NCBI RefSeq assembly: GCF_014334095.1
Contig: NZ_CP060495.1
Location: 1,139,001-1,203,000, forward strand
Direction: 5' to 3'
From: Novosphingopyxis iocasae
GTDB lineage: Bacteria > Pseudomonadota > Alphaproteobacteria > Sphingomonadales > Sphingomonadaceae
Length of the DNA stretch: 64,000 nt
The notes under the pieces were generated by a model. The model was not told the DNA's origin. It saw only the letters and a list, made by a program, of their open reading frames with translations, and searched no databases. Below are positions 37,396 through 46,962 of this stretch, one piece after another. Made by a program: the position numbers and the translations under genes. Within the stretch, counting starts at the first letter, position 1, and each line of letters opens with the position of its first letter.

Positions 37396-38298
37396 TCAGA
37401 TGCTTGTAGCGGGCTCAGCCCGCGCGGAAACCGCGGCGGCATAGTCGCTCTCTGTCAGATCGATCAACGCGCGGTCGTCCTGTTGCCAGGGATGAAAGCC
37501 GGGCCGGAAATAAGCGAGCCACGGCAGCGCAATATTACGGACCATGCCGGGGCGCACCAGCGCGAAGCGAGCGAGGCCCCACCAGGCGCGCGGACCGGTG
37601 ATACCATCCTGGGCCAGCAGATCGAGCATTCCGCTCACGCGATAGCGTATAAACAGGAAGGTGGTGAGCAGCATCGAAATGCTGCGCAGGCGCCAGCGCT
37701 TGAATGGCGACCAGTCGCGCGCCGCGTGCCGCCAGACATCGAAGGCAACGCCCTTATGTTCGATCTCCTCGATCGCATGCCAACGCCATAAATCTGCCGT
37801 TTCCTGCTCGGCATCCGCGAAATGCGCCGGATTTTTGAGAGCTTCATGCGCCATGATCGCCGTAAAATGCTCCAGCGCGATGGTGACCATCAACGACGCG
37901 ATCTTCGGGCGGTCGGCGGTAAGAGCCAGCTGATCCTCCACGCGCTTTTCCAGACGGGATAGATCATAGCCGGCCTGCGATGCGCGGCGGTTGAAGGCCA
38001 GATGCTCACGGCTGTGCATCACCTCCTGCTGGGTGAAAGCGCGGACTTCACGGGCCAGCCGATCGGGCACGCCGTCGCGGAACGCCTTGACGCTTTCCAC
38101 GAAGAACGCTTCGCCCAGCGGGAACGTGGCCGACAGGGCATTGTAGAACGCCGTGCCAAAAGGGTCTCCCCCGTTCCACCACCTTAGCTGATCGACCGAT
38201 TGGCGACCAAAGCGTCGATCGCGCGGCGTGATCGCAAGATCCGCTGGTGCTCCGATATCGCTGCCGCGAAAAAAGTTCTTCAAAACTGCGAGAGCCAT
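37396..38298 (-). CDS. PF10118 predicted metal-dependent hydrolase, copy 2
   Basis: The 300-residue paralogue of the neighbouring gene has the same ligand motifs (FTQQEVMHSREHLAFNR, ALEHFTAI, WHAIEEIEHKGVAFD), with moderate identity elsewhere. The ATG ending at 38298 has an excellent ribosome-binding site (AGGAGG). It is divergent from the TetR-family gene; the promoter between them overlaps an inverted repeat, so it is likely to be the regulator's main target. Confidence 0.82.
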   Translation of the reverse strand: MALAVLKNFFRGSDIGAPADLAITPRDRRFGRQSVDQLRWWNGGDPFGTAFYNALSATFPLGEAFFVESVKAFRDGVPDRLAREVRAFTQQEVMHSREHLAFNRRASQAGYDLSRLEKRVEDQLALTADRPKIASLMVTIALEHFTAIMAHEALKNPAHFADAEQETADLWRWHAIEEIEHKGVAFDVWRHAARDWSPFKRWRLRSISMLLTTFLFIRYRVSGMLDLLAQDGITGPRAWWGLARFALVRPGMVRNIALPWLAYFRPGFHPWQQDDRALIDLTESDYAAAVSARAEPATSI

Positions 38299-38354
38299 AA
38301 TGACCTCCTTCGGCATTGCCAGAAACTGCTCAGGCATCTTATTTACACCAACGA

Positions 38355-38383
38355 AAATTAAGGATTACTGACAAGCGTGTCAA
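38355..38383 (-). promoter_or_regulatory. Predicted promoter of the PF10118 gene overlapping a TetR-type operator
   Basis: On the minus strand TTGACA (38378-38383), a 17-base spacer and TAATTT (38355-38360) form a near-consensus promoter. The -35 element is one arm of the inverted repeat CTGACAAGCGTGTCAA (38368-38383, one mismatch between arms), which also covers the start codon of the TetR-family gene. Binding there would block both genes. Confidence 0.6.
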
Positions 38384-38985
38384 TAAGCTCTCTGCCCCGC
38401 CGTCGTCTGAGCCCGGAGGAAAGTCGCCTCGTCGCATTGGAAGCGGCCCGAGAAATTCTTCTGGAGAGCGGCCCACAGGCCGTCACGCTCAAGGCGGTGG
38501 CGACGCGGATCGGTAAGACACACGCCAATTTGCTCCACCATTTCGGCAGCGCATCCGGGCTCCAGCGCGCACTCGCGACTTTCCACGCCCGCTCGATCTG
38601 CGAGACCATTGCCGCGACGGTCCTGAAAACGCGGGCTGGCACGGCCACATCGCGTGATATTGTCGATCTTACCTTCGATGCGTTCGATCAGGAAGGCGGC
38701 GGTGCACTGGCCGCGTGGATGCTGGCATCAGGCAATGAGGACGCGCTCGATCCGATCGTCGAATCGATCCATGATCTGGTCGATCAGCTCAGTCTGGCGC
38801 CCCTGATCGGCGAAGAGCTTCAGGAAAGCACGCTGGCACTGGTCCTGATGGCATTGGGCGATGCGCTGATGGGCGGCCCACTGGCGTCCTCACTGGGTCT
38901 GCCGCGCAGCCGCGCCCGCGACCTCGCCGAAGCGCGCCTCGACGCCATTGTCGAGCGCTGGCGCGCGATAGACTTGCAAGACTAA
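38377..38985 (+). CDS. TetR/AcrR-family transcriptional regulator
   Basis: The 202-residue protein has an N-terminal HTH ([40 protein letters not shown], about 22-65) and a helical ligand-binding domain. The GTG start at 38377 falls inside the predicted operator, so a slightly later start is possible. Position and operator suggest that it represses the two PF10118 genes and itself. The ligand is unknown. Confidence 0.88.
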   Translation: MSISSLPRRRLSPEESRLVALEAAREILLESGPQAVTLKAVATRIGKTHANLLHHFGSASGLQRALATFHARSICETIAATVLKTRAGTATSRDIVDLTFDAFDQEGGGALAAWMLASGNEDALDPIVESIHDLVDQLSLAPLIGEELQESTLALVLMALGDALMGGPLASSLGLPRSRARDLAEARLDAIVERWRAIDLQD

Positions 38986-39055
38986 TCGCCGGCAGAGCAA
39001 CCATTGCCAGCGCGAGCTTCGTCCGCCCGTCGACAGTACAATTTCCAGTGAAATC

Positions 39056-39131
<76 letters not shown>

Positions 39132-39183
39132 TCACCAGGAACGCGGGGATATAACGGGCGCGTTGGCGTGCTGCAAAGGCTAA

Positions 39184-40323
<1,140 letters not shown>

Positions 40324-40324
40324 C

Positions 40325-41263
40325 ATGGCTGCAGAGACGGGAGCAGGCACGGGAAAAGTCATCGCGATGACCGGCGCCACCGGGTTCGTCGGCGGCGCAA
40401 CGCTGAAGGCGGCGCTGGACGAAGGATACCGCGTGCGCGCGCTCACCCGGCGCGAACAGCCGCCGCGCGAAGGCGTCACATGGATCGCTGGCGATCTGGC
40501 CGACGATGCCGCGCTGGACCGGCTGTGCGACGGCGCTGAGGCGGTGATCCATATCGCGGGCGCAACCAACGCACCGAGCCGCGTGGGCTTCGAGCAAGGC
40601 AATGTCGCGGCGGTCGATCGCATGATCGCGGCGGCCAAAAATCAGGGCGTGCGCCGCTTCGTCCACGTCTCCTCGCTCGCCGCGCGCGAACCCAGGCTTT
40701 CGGTCTATGGAGAAACCAAGCTGGCAGGCGAGCGGCTGGTCGCCACCTCCATCCTGGACTGGACCGCGGTGCGGCCGCCCGCCGTCTACGGCCCCGGCGA
40801 CACCGAGATGCTGGAAATGTTCAAGATGGCGAAGCGCGGCCTGGTGTTCCTTCCGCCGCGCGGAAGGCTCTCGGCGGTCCATGTCGAAGATCTCGCCCGC
40901 CTGCTCGTCGCGCTGATTCCCGCTGGCGAGCGCACCATCGGCGAGATTTACGAGGTGGACGACGGCACCGACGGCGGTTGGACCCATCGTGGGTTCGCGC
41001 GCGCCATCGGCAAGGCGGTGGGGCGCAGGGTGGAAAGTGTCTCCATGCCGAAGCCGCTGTTGATGCTCGGCGGCTATGCGGACCGCCTGATCCGGCGCGG
41101 CAACGCCAAGCTGACGCCCGATCGCGCGCGCTATTTTGCCCATCCGGACTGGACCGTCGATCCGGCAAGACGCCCGCCGGCATCCGTCTGGCAGCCGCAG
41201 TTCGGCACCGAAGACGGACTGGCTGCGACGGCGCAATGGTATCGCCGGAAGGGCTGGCTCTGA
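40325..41263 (+). CDS. cerR: NAD(P)-dependent epimerase/SDR, probable 3-keto-sphinganine/ceramide reductase (CerR-like)
   Basis: The 312-residue protein is an extended short-chain dehydrogenase: Rossmann motif TGATGFVGG at 16-24 and the catalytic YGETK (Tyr128, Lys132), with Ser116/117 upstream in VHVSSLAAR. In Caulobacter, a gene of this family next to spt encodes the reductase of ceramide synthesis (CerR). Here it lies 80 bases before the acyl carrier protein and about 380 before spt on the same strand, a matching arrangement. The family call is firm; the ceramide role is inferred from the neighbours. Alternatives are an unrelated nucleotide-sugar or NAD-dependent reductase. Confidence 0.75.
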   Translation: MAAETGAGTGKVIAMTGATGFVGGATLKAALDEGYRVRALTRREQPPREGVTWIAGDLADDAALDRLCDGAEAVIHIAGATNAPSRVGFEQGNVAAVDRMIAAAKNQGVRRFVHVSSLAAREPRLSVYGETKLAGERLVATSILDWTAVRPPAVYGPGDTEMLEMFKMAKRGLVFLPPRGRLSAVHVEDLARLLVALIPAGERTIGEIYEVDDGTDGGWTHRGFARAIGKAVGRRVESVSMPKPLLMLGGYADRLIRRGNAKLTPDRARYFAHPDWTVDPARRPPASVWQPQFGTEDGLAATAQWYRRKGWL

Positions 41264-41345
41264 GGGCCCCTGCCCCCTCGCCGCCTTGACCGCGCCGCAA
41301 TCGCTTGCCAATCCCCGCCCACATTTATCGATGAAGGCAAAATCC

Positions 41346-41585
41346 ATGTCCGACCAATTGTTCGATGCGATCAAGGAAGAGATCGAGCCGTTCAACGCCA
41401 AGGGTGTCGAGGTGACGCGCGAAACCAGCTTCCAGAAGGATCTGGAATGGGACAGCCTGACCGTGATGGACTTCGTGGCCGCGATCGAAGACCGGTTCGA
41501 CATCGTCATCACCATGAACATGCAGGCCGAAATCGAAACCGTCGGCCAGCTGGTCGATGCGGTCGCCAAGCTGAAAGACGACTGA
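41346..41585 (+). CDS. Dedicated acyl carrier protein (AcpR-like)
   Basis: The 79-residue protein has the phosphopantetheine site LEWDSLTVMDF with Ser37, and the helical layout of an acyl carrier protein. It is not the fatty-acid-synthesis AcpP, whose motif is typically DSLDTVELVM and which sits with fabF. Bacterial sphingolipid loci use a private carrier beside spt. The start at 41346 has AAGG before it; an ATG at 41331 is possible. It lies 62 bases before spt and probably presents an acyl chain to Spt. Confidence 0.88.
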   Translation: MSDQLFDAIKEEIEPFNAKGVEVTRETSFQKDLEWDSLTVMDFVAAIEDRFDIVITMNMQAEIETVGQLVDAVAKLKDD

Positions 41586-41647
41586 CCGAGCCCCCCGCCC
41601 CGCGCTTGTCGAAGGGCCGTACTTCTTTTTGATCAAAGGACCGGGCC

Positions 41648-42880
41648 GTGACAGGCTTCGTCCGGATGGATGCAGGCTTCATGACCGATCTCTTTTCCAA
41701 ATTCGATTCGCTGATCGAACAGCGCGAGCAGTTGCTCTCCACCGGCCAGCGCGATCCGTTCTCGCTCGTCATGGAAGAGGTGAAATCGCCCACCGTGGCG
41801 GTGGTGAACGGCAAGGAGACGATCCTGCTCGGCACCTACAATTATATGGGCATGACCTTCGATCCCGACGTGATCGAGGCGGGCAAGAGCGCACTCGAGC
41901 AATTCGGATCGGGCACCACCGGCAGCCGCGTGCTCAACGGCACCTATCAGGGCCATAAGGAGTGCGAGGAGGCGCTGAAGGAATTTTACGGCTTCGAGCA
42001 TGCCATGGTCTTTTCGACCGGCTATCAGGCCAATCTGGGCATCATATCGACCATCGCGGGCAAGGACGATTACATCCTTCTGGATATCGACAGCCATGCG
42101 TCGATCTATGACGGCTGCGCGATGGGCAATGCACAGATCGTACCCTTCCGCCACAATGATATCGAGGCGCTGGAAAAGCGCCTGAAGCGCCTGCCGGAAG
42201 AGGCCGGCAAGCTCGTGGTGCTCGAAGGCGTCTATTCGATGCTGGGCGATGTCGCACCGCTGAAGGAGATGATCCGCGTTTCCAAGGAAGCGGGCGCGAT
42301 GGTGCTGGTGGACGAGGCGCATTCCATGGGTTTCATCGGCGAGAACGGCCGCGGCGTCGCCGAGGCGCAGGGCGTCATCGACGACGTCGATTTCATCATC
42401 GGCACGTTCAGCAAATCGGTGGGCACCGTCGGCGGGTTCTGCGTGTCGAACCACCCAAAGTTCGAGGTGATGCGCCTGGTCTGCCGCCCCTATGTCTTCA
42501 CCGCATCACTGCCCCCCAGCGTGGTCGCGACAGCCGCAACCTCGATCCGCAAGCTGATGCATGGCGGCAACAAGCGCGCGCATCTGTGGGAAAATTCGCG
42601 CAAGCTGCATGCGGGGCTGAAGGAACGCGGCTTCACGCTGGGCACGGATGAGCCGCAGAGCGCGATCATCGCCGTGATCATGCCCGATCTGGAGCGCGGC
42701 GCGGCGATGTGGGAAGCGCTGTTGAACGAGGGGCTGTATGTGAACCTTGCCCGCCCCCCTGCAACGCCTGCGAACATGACGCTGCTACGCTGTTCGCTCT
42801 GCGCCGAGCATTCCAGCGAACAGGTCGATGAGATACTGGGGATGTTCGAGCGCGCCGGTACGAAGGTCGGCGTGATCTGA
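41648..42880 (+). CDS. spt: Serine palmitoyltransferase
   Basis: Spt is a PLP-dependent alpha-oxoamine synthase that condenses L-serine with a fatty acyl thioester to 3-keto-sphinganine, the first step of sphingolipid synthesis. The 410-residue protein has LLGTYNYMGMTFDPDV, GSGTTGSRVLNGT, the PLP-contact DEAH (Asp222, His225), and the Schiff-base Lys256 in GTFSKSVGTVGGF. From memory the segments resemble the well-studied Sphingomonas paucimobilis enzyme closely, including YVFTASLPPSVVATA. The GTG at 41648 has AAAGGA before it; ATGs at 41666 and 41681 are alternatives. It ends in a strong bidirectional terminator. Confidence 0.96.
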   Translation: MTGFVRMDAGFMTDLFSKFDSLIEQREQLLSTGQRDPFSLVMEEVKSPTVAVVNGKETILLGTYNYMGMTFDPDVIEAGKSALEQFGSGTTGSRVLNGTYQGHKECEEALKEFYGFEHAMVFSTGYQANLGIISTIAGKDDYILLDIDSHASIYDGCAMGNAQIVPFRHNDIEALEKRLKRLPEEAGKLVVLEGVYSMLGDVAPLKEMIRVSKEAGAMVLVDEAHSMGFIGENGRGVAEAQGVIDDVDFIIGTFSKSVGTVGGFCVSNHPKFEVMRLVCRPYVFTASLPPSVVATAATSIRKLMHGGNKRAHLWENSRKLHAGLKERGFTLGTDEPQSAIIAVIMPDLERGAAMWEALLNEGLYVNLARPPATPANMTLLRCSLCAEHSSEQVDEILGMFERAGTKVGVI

Positions 42881-42904
42881 TTGTTATCCCGTTCTAGGGA
42901 TATG

Positions 42905-42944
42905 AAAAGACCGGGTTGCGACCATCTGGCGCCCCCGGTCTTTT
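42905..42944. terminator. Bidirectional terminator between spt and the DUF2141 gene
   Basis: AAAAGACCGGG pairs with CCCGGTCTTTT, so each strand has a T run after the stem. It ends both convergent genes. Confidence 0.92.
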
Positions 42945-42950
42945 ATGTTG

Positions 42951-43451
42951 TCAGGGATATTTCAGCTTGATGGTAACCGGCGTTACGCCGCTGCCAACCT
43001 TTACAGCCGCTTTGGAAACCGGCGGTTTGCCAAACGACCCTCCAGCAAGGAGCGCACCGAGCCCGATCGACGGGTTATTCGACATACCCCAGCCATCCTT
43101 GAACGGATCATCGTCGTCATTGCCGTTATAATCGTGGCGAACGCCAACGGCGTATGTGCCGGGCGCCGGCATCGGCATACAGAACTTCATGGTCTTGCCT
43201 GTTACCGGCGTATCGATCCGGTTGAGCCAGCGATCCTTCTTCAGCCAATCGCTTTCCAGAGCGCGATAGCTTACAACGCGCACGCGGTTCACCGCGCCTT
43301 TGAAGTTCGTGACGGTCACGAGCATCGCCGGACGCGAACCGTCGCATTTCGACATGTCGTTCGAAATTCGCTCGGCATATTGCGCCTGCGCCGGGACGGC
43401 CGCAAGCAGGACGGCACCGAACGCGGCCGCTGCTGCAATGGAATATTTCAT
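42951..43451 (-). CDS. Secreted DUF2141 protein
   Basis: The 166-residue protein has a signal peptide (cut near PAQAQ, residue 24) and a DUF2141-like domain: MLVTVTNFKGAVNRVRVVSY, PAPGTYAVGVRHDYNGNDDDDPFKDGWGMSNNP, and a final VTIKLKYP. The Asp/Asn-rich segment could bind calcium. It is divergent from lptF with about 130 bases between them. Function is unknown; a place in the envelope fits the signal peptide. It lies between the spt group and the permease pair. Confidence 0.82.
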   Translation of the reverse strand: MKYSIAAAAAFGAVLLAAVPAQAQYAERISNDMSKCDGSRPAMLVTVTNFKGAVNRVRVVSYRALESDWLKKDRWLNRIDTPVTGKTMKFCMPMPAPGTYAVGVRHDYNGNDDDDPFKDGWGMSNNPSIGLGALLAGGSFGKPPVSKAAVKVGSGVTPVTIKLKYP

Positions 43452-43578
43452 GGTTATCTCATTCCTCTTGGCTATATCGGCGGCACCCCGAACTCGGGTG
43501 CATTGATGATAAGGCCTTCTTGTCCACCATATATCAGCACCCATTGCGGCAGAATTTTGGAAATCGGACGACAATAAG

Positions 43579-44799
43579 TTGAAGTTGCTGACCGCCAACG
43601 ATCGCTACATCGCCAGGAAGATCGCGATTCCGCTGATCGCCACGCTGGTGATCGCGGCCATGCTGCTGGTGCTGGATCAGATGCTGCGGCTGTTCGATTT
43701 CGTCGCGGCGGAGGGCGGGCCGGTGGGCATTGTTTTCCGGATGCTGGCGAATCTTTTGCCCGAATATTTCTCCGTTGCGATCCCGCTGGCGCTGATGCTC
43801 GGCATCCTCCTTGCGTTTCGCGGGCTTGCCACCAGTTCGGAACTGGACGTGATGCGCGCCGTCGGCTTCAGCTATCGCCGGCTGCTGCGCGTGCCGTATT
43901 TCTACGCTTTTGGCCTGATCGCGGTAAACCTCACCATCGTCGGCTATCTGCAGCCCTATGCAGAATATTATTACGAACAGCTGCAATTCGATCTGCGTTC
44001 GGGCGCGCTGGGCGCATCGATCAAGGTGGGCCAGTTCAACAAGCTGGGCGATGACATCACATTGCGCGTCGAGCAAAGCCGCGACAATGGCACCGATCTC
44101 AGCGGGATCTTCGTCGATGTAGGCACGAAGAAAGGCGAACATTTCACCGCCACCGCGCAAAGCGGCCAGTTCCTCAGCACAGCCGATCCCAATCTTCTGC
44201 TGCTGCGACTGCGCAACGGCACCGCAATCCAGCAATCGCCCAATTTCGAAGGGACGCGCGTCCTGACGTTCCGCATGCAGGATCTGCCGATTGACCTGCC
44301 GGCCATGAAGCAGTTCCGCCTGCGCGGCGGCGTGGAGAATCAGGAGAACACATTTTTCGAGCTGCTGCGCGTGGCCAACGACCCCACCTACAGCAAGGAA
44401 ACGCGTGACGCGGCCTTTGCCAATTTTAATTTCCGCGCCGTGGAGCTGGCGGTGATGCTGCTGATCCCGCTGCTCGCCTTATCGCTCGCGGTGCCGCCGA
44501 AGCGATCGAGTTCCGCGCTTGGCGTGGTCATCTCGGTGGTCCTCATCGTCACCTATCACAAGGTGAACGAATTTGGCGAAGGCGTCGCCGCGCTCGGCCG
44601 TGTCAGCCCGTTCGTTTCGCTGTGGCTACCGTTCTTCGCATTCGCCGCGCTGATCATCTGGATGTACTACGTGCTCGCCTATGTGCCGGGCGGACAGCCG
44701 ATCGGCGCGATCGAAAAGCGGTTCGAGAAATTCGGCAAATGGTTGCGCCGTCGCTTCAAATTCGGGCAGCGGGACAAGAAGCATGAGGCCGCGGCATGA
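43579..44799 (+). CDS. lptF: LptF/LptG-family permease, first of a pair
   Basis: LptF forms with LptG the inner-membrane part of the lipopolysaccharide-extracting ABC transporter, together with LptB2 and LptC. The 406-residue protein has six membrane segments in the 3+3 pattern with a periplasmic jellyroll between (about 130-270). Two features support it: AVGFSYRRLLR, the coupling helix that contacts LptB, and YHKVNEFGEG in the last membrane half. The start is a TTG at 43579 with a weak site. The C-terminal tail is strongly basic. It is coupled to the next gene by a four-base overlap. The cargo may not be LPS. Confidence 0.9.
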   Translation: MKLLTANDRYIARKIAIPLIATLVIAAMLLVLDQMLRLFDFVAAEGGPVGIVFRMLANLLPEYFSVAIPLALMLGILLAFRGLATSSELDVMRAVGFSYRRLLRVPYFYAFGLIAVNLTIVGYLQPYAEYYYEQLQFDLRSGALGASIKVGQFNKLGDDITLRVEQSRDNGTDLSGIFVDVGTKKGEHFTATAQSGQFLSTADPNLLLLRLRNGTAIQQSPNFEGTRVLTFRMQDLPIDLPAMKQFRLRGGVENQENTFFELLRVANDPTYSKETRDAAFANFNFRAVELAVMLLIPLLALSLAVPPKRSSSALGVVISVVLIVTYHKVNEFGEGVAALGRVSPFVSLWLPFFAFAALIIWMYYVLAYVPGGQPIGAIEKRFEKFGKWLRRRFKFGQRDKKHEAAA

Positions 44800-45893
44800 A
44801 GCAGCTCGCCTTCTTTCCGTCTTCTTCCATGGCCTGGTACATGGCCAAGACGTTCCTGAAACGCGTCTTCGCCGTGCTGGCGATGCTGGTCATCATTCTG
44901 ATGAGCCTGGATCTTCTGCGTCAGAGCAGCGACATTCTGGCGGTGCCGGGCAATGGCAGCAGTCAGATCATCACCTATATCGCCTGGCGCACACCGCAGG
45001 TCGTAGCGCAGTTCCTGCCGTTCTCGGTACTTTTGGGCACGCTGATCATGCTGGCGGGCATGAACCAGAACAGCGAGATCGTGGCGATGAAGGCAGCGGG
45101 CCTTTCGGCGCATCAGATCCTGGCCCCGCTGGTGGTGACGGCGATCGGCATCGCCTTTCTCACCTTCATCTTCAACGATCATGTGCTGGCCCCCACCAGC
45201 GCCAAGCTGAAGGCCTGGCAAGCCGTCGATTATGCGCAAGTTCCGGGGCAAAGCGACATCCGCACCAGAGTGTGGGTGCTCGATGGGGACGATCTGATCT
45301 TTGCCAAGACGGTGATTGGCGGCGGGCCGTCCATGATCCTGAAGGACGTACGGATTAACGAGCGCGTGAACGGCGAACTGACATCCGTCACTCAGGGTCC
45401 GGTTGCGCGCTGGACCGATGACGGCTGGACGCTGAACGATGCCACCACCTTCACCGTGGCGAACGCCGCCACCAGCACCGCACCGATAGTCCGGTTCGGG
45501 CAAGGACTGGAGCCCAGCCGGTTCACGATCAGTTCGCTCGATGCCGACAGCCTGGGTTTCGCAGCCCTGCGCGAGGCAATCGATGCGCAGAAAGCTGCCG
45601 GTCGGCCAGTTGAGGGCGCAGAGGCTGCCTGGTGGCACAAGCTATCAGGCCCCCTCGCCTCCATCCTCATGCCGCTGTTGGGATCGATCGCCGGCTTCGG
45701 CCTTGCGCGCGCGGGCAAGACCTTCGTGCGCGTCGTGATCGGCATGGCACTGGGCTTCACCTATTTCGTGGTCGATAATTTCGCGCTCGCGATGGGCAAT
45801 CTGGGCGCTTACGATCCCTTCATCGCCGCCTGGGCGCCGTTTTTCCTGTTCCTCCTGCTGGGCGAGACGGTACTGATACGCTCTGAGGAATAG
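44796..45893 (+). CDS. lptG: LptF/LptG-family permease, second of a pair
   Basis: The 365-residue partner has the same 3+3 membrane layout and periplasmic domain (about 130-260). The coupling-helix region reads MKAAGLSAHQIL. It has LptG features such as FLPFSVLLGTL and the DNFALAMG segment in the last helices. It overlaps lptF by ATGA and ends in a hairpin without a T run. lptB, lptC and lptA are not in the window. In a lineage that makes glycosphingolipids in place of LPS, the pair next to spt may move sphingolipids. Confidence 0.9.
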   Translation: MKQLAFFPSSSMAWYMAKTFLKRVFAVLAMLVIILMSLDLLRQSSDILAVPGNGSSQIITYIAWRTPQVVAQFLPFSVLLGTLIMLAGMNQNSEIVAMKAAGLSAHQILAPLVVTAIGIAFLTFIFNDHVLAPTSAKLKAWQAVDYAQVPGQSDIRTRVWVLDGDDLIFAKTVIGGGPSMILKDVRINERVNGELTSVTQGPVARWTDDGWTLNDATTFTVANAATSTAPIVRFGQGLEPSRFTISSLDADSLGFAALREAIDAQKAAGRPVEGAEAAWWHKLSGPLASILMPLLGSIAGFGLARAGKTFVRVVIGMALGFTYFVVDNFALAMGNLGAYDPFIAAWAPFFLFLLLGETVLIRSEE

Positions 45894-45898
45894 GCTTC

Positions 45899-45939
45899 GG
45901 TGGTGGAGGCCCCGATCGCTGATCGATGCCTCCTTCACC
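45899..45939 (+). terminator. Possible hairpin after lptG
   Basis: GGTGGTGGAGGC pairs with GCCTCCTTCACC (ten of twelve) shortly after the lptG stop. There is no T run, so it is at best a weak terminator. Confidence 0.4.
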
Positions 45940-46079
45940 TTACGTCAATCACGACAGAAATATGGTGATCGATAGAGGATGCGGCCGTAAATGCGCCGCA
46001 AAGCCTTATTATAAAAAACACTGGCGTCGCCGGCCCTGCCGTGCGGCGCATTGAAGAACTAGGGATTAGGACGAAGGCT

Positions 46080-46859
46080 ATGGCCAGCGCGGACACCGCA
46101 TCGAGCAATTTCTGGAACCGGTCGCATTATCTGGATCGCATGAACCTGCGAGAACTGATCGTGGCCTATTTCCAGCATTACACGATCATATCCTATCTGC
46201 TGCTGACCGCGGCCAGCGTCGCTGTGTTCGTTTTCTATCCCGCCAGCCCGCTGGCGACTGCCGGCGCAGTGCTTGCAGCAGTCGTGATCTATCCGCTGGC
46301 GTGGTATCTGCTGCACCGCTTCGTCCTACACGGGCAGTGGATGTACAAGCGCAAAATGTTCGCAAAGACCTGGAAGCGCATCCATTACGATCATCATCAG
46401 GATCCCAACCATCTCGAAGTGCTTTTCGGCGCCCTTCACACCACGTTGCCCACGATTGCAGTGGCGACGCTGCCGGTGGGCTATCTGATTGGCGGCATCG
46501 GCGGCGCGGCGGCCGCGTTTGCCACGGGCCTTCTCGCCACTTGCTATTATGAATTCGTGCACTGCATGCAGCATCTGGCGTTCAAGCCGAAGAGCAAGCT
46601 CATCTCTTATATGAAGCAGCGGCATCTGGAGCACCACTTTCACCACGAGAGCGGCAATTACGGAATCACCAACTATGGTTGGGACAAGATTTTCCGCACT
46701 TATTATCACCGCAAGGACATTCCCAAGCGCAGCGCGACGGTGTTCAACCTGGGCTATGACGAGGAAGTGGCGAAGAGCTATCCCTGGGTGAAGGAGCTGT
46801 CCGGTGGCATTGCGTCGGGACACCCCCGCCGCCGCTCGCAGGTGAAGAGCGACGCCTGA
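46080..46859 (+). CDS. Fatty acid hydroxylase (sterol desaturase) superfamily membrane enzyme
   Basis: The 259-residue protein has four or so membrane segments and the eight-plus-histidine di-iron signature: HRFVLH, HYDHHQDPNH, HCMQH and HLEHHFHH. This is the PF04116 superfamily, which holds fatty acid 2-hydroxylases acting on ceramides as well as sterol oxidases. Sphingomonad glycosphingolipids carry 2-hydroxymyristic acid, so a ceramide or acyl 2-hydroxylase fits the context. Start ATG at 46080 with AGGACGAAGG ahead; a GTG at 46041 is possible. The neighbour downstream is the candidate ceramide synthase. Confidence 0.85.
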   Translation: MASADTASSNFWNRSHYLDRMNLRELIVAYFQHYTIISYLLLTAASVAVFVFYPASPLATAGAVLAAVVIYPLAWYLLHRFVLHGQWMYKRKMFAKTWKRIHYDHHQDPNHLEVLFGALHTTLPTIAVATLPVGYLIGGIGGAAAAFATGLLATCYYEFVHCMQHLAFKPKSKLISYMKQRHLEHHFHHESGNYGITNYGWDKIFRTYYHRKDIPKRSATVFNLGYDEEVAKSYPWVKELSGGIASGHPRRRSQVKSDA

Positions 46860-46883
46860 GGCTTGCTGAAATGGTCCCGTTGT

Positions 46884-46954
46884 GCTCCTGCGAAAACTGG
46901 AGCCCGGGGCCTTCAGAGCTTCGCCGAACCCCGGGCTTCTGCATGCGCAGGAGC
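46884..46954 (+). repeat. Palindromic intergenic repeat covering the next gene's ribosome-binding site
   Basis: Two nested inverted pairs: GCTCCTGCG (46884-46892) with CGCAGGAGC (46946-46954), and GCCCGGGG (46902-46909) with CCCCGGGC (46929-46936). The motif CTCCTGCG...GCAGGAG looks like a dispersed REP-type element. The downstream arm contains AGGAG, the ribosome-binding site of the gene that starts at 46963. Confidence 0.75.
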
Positions 46955-46962
46955 CCTTTTTC

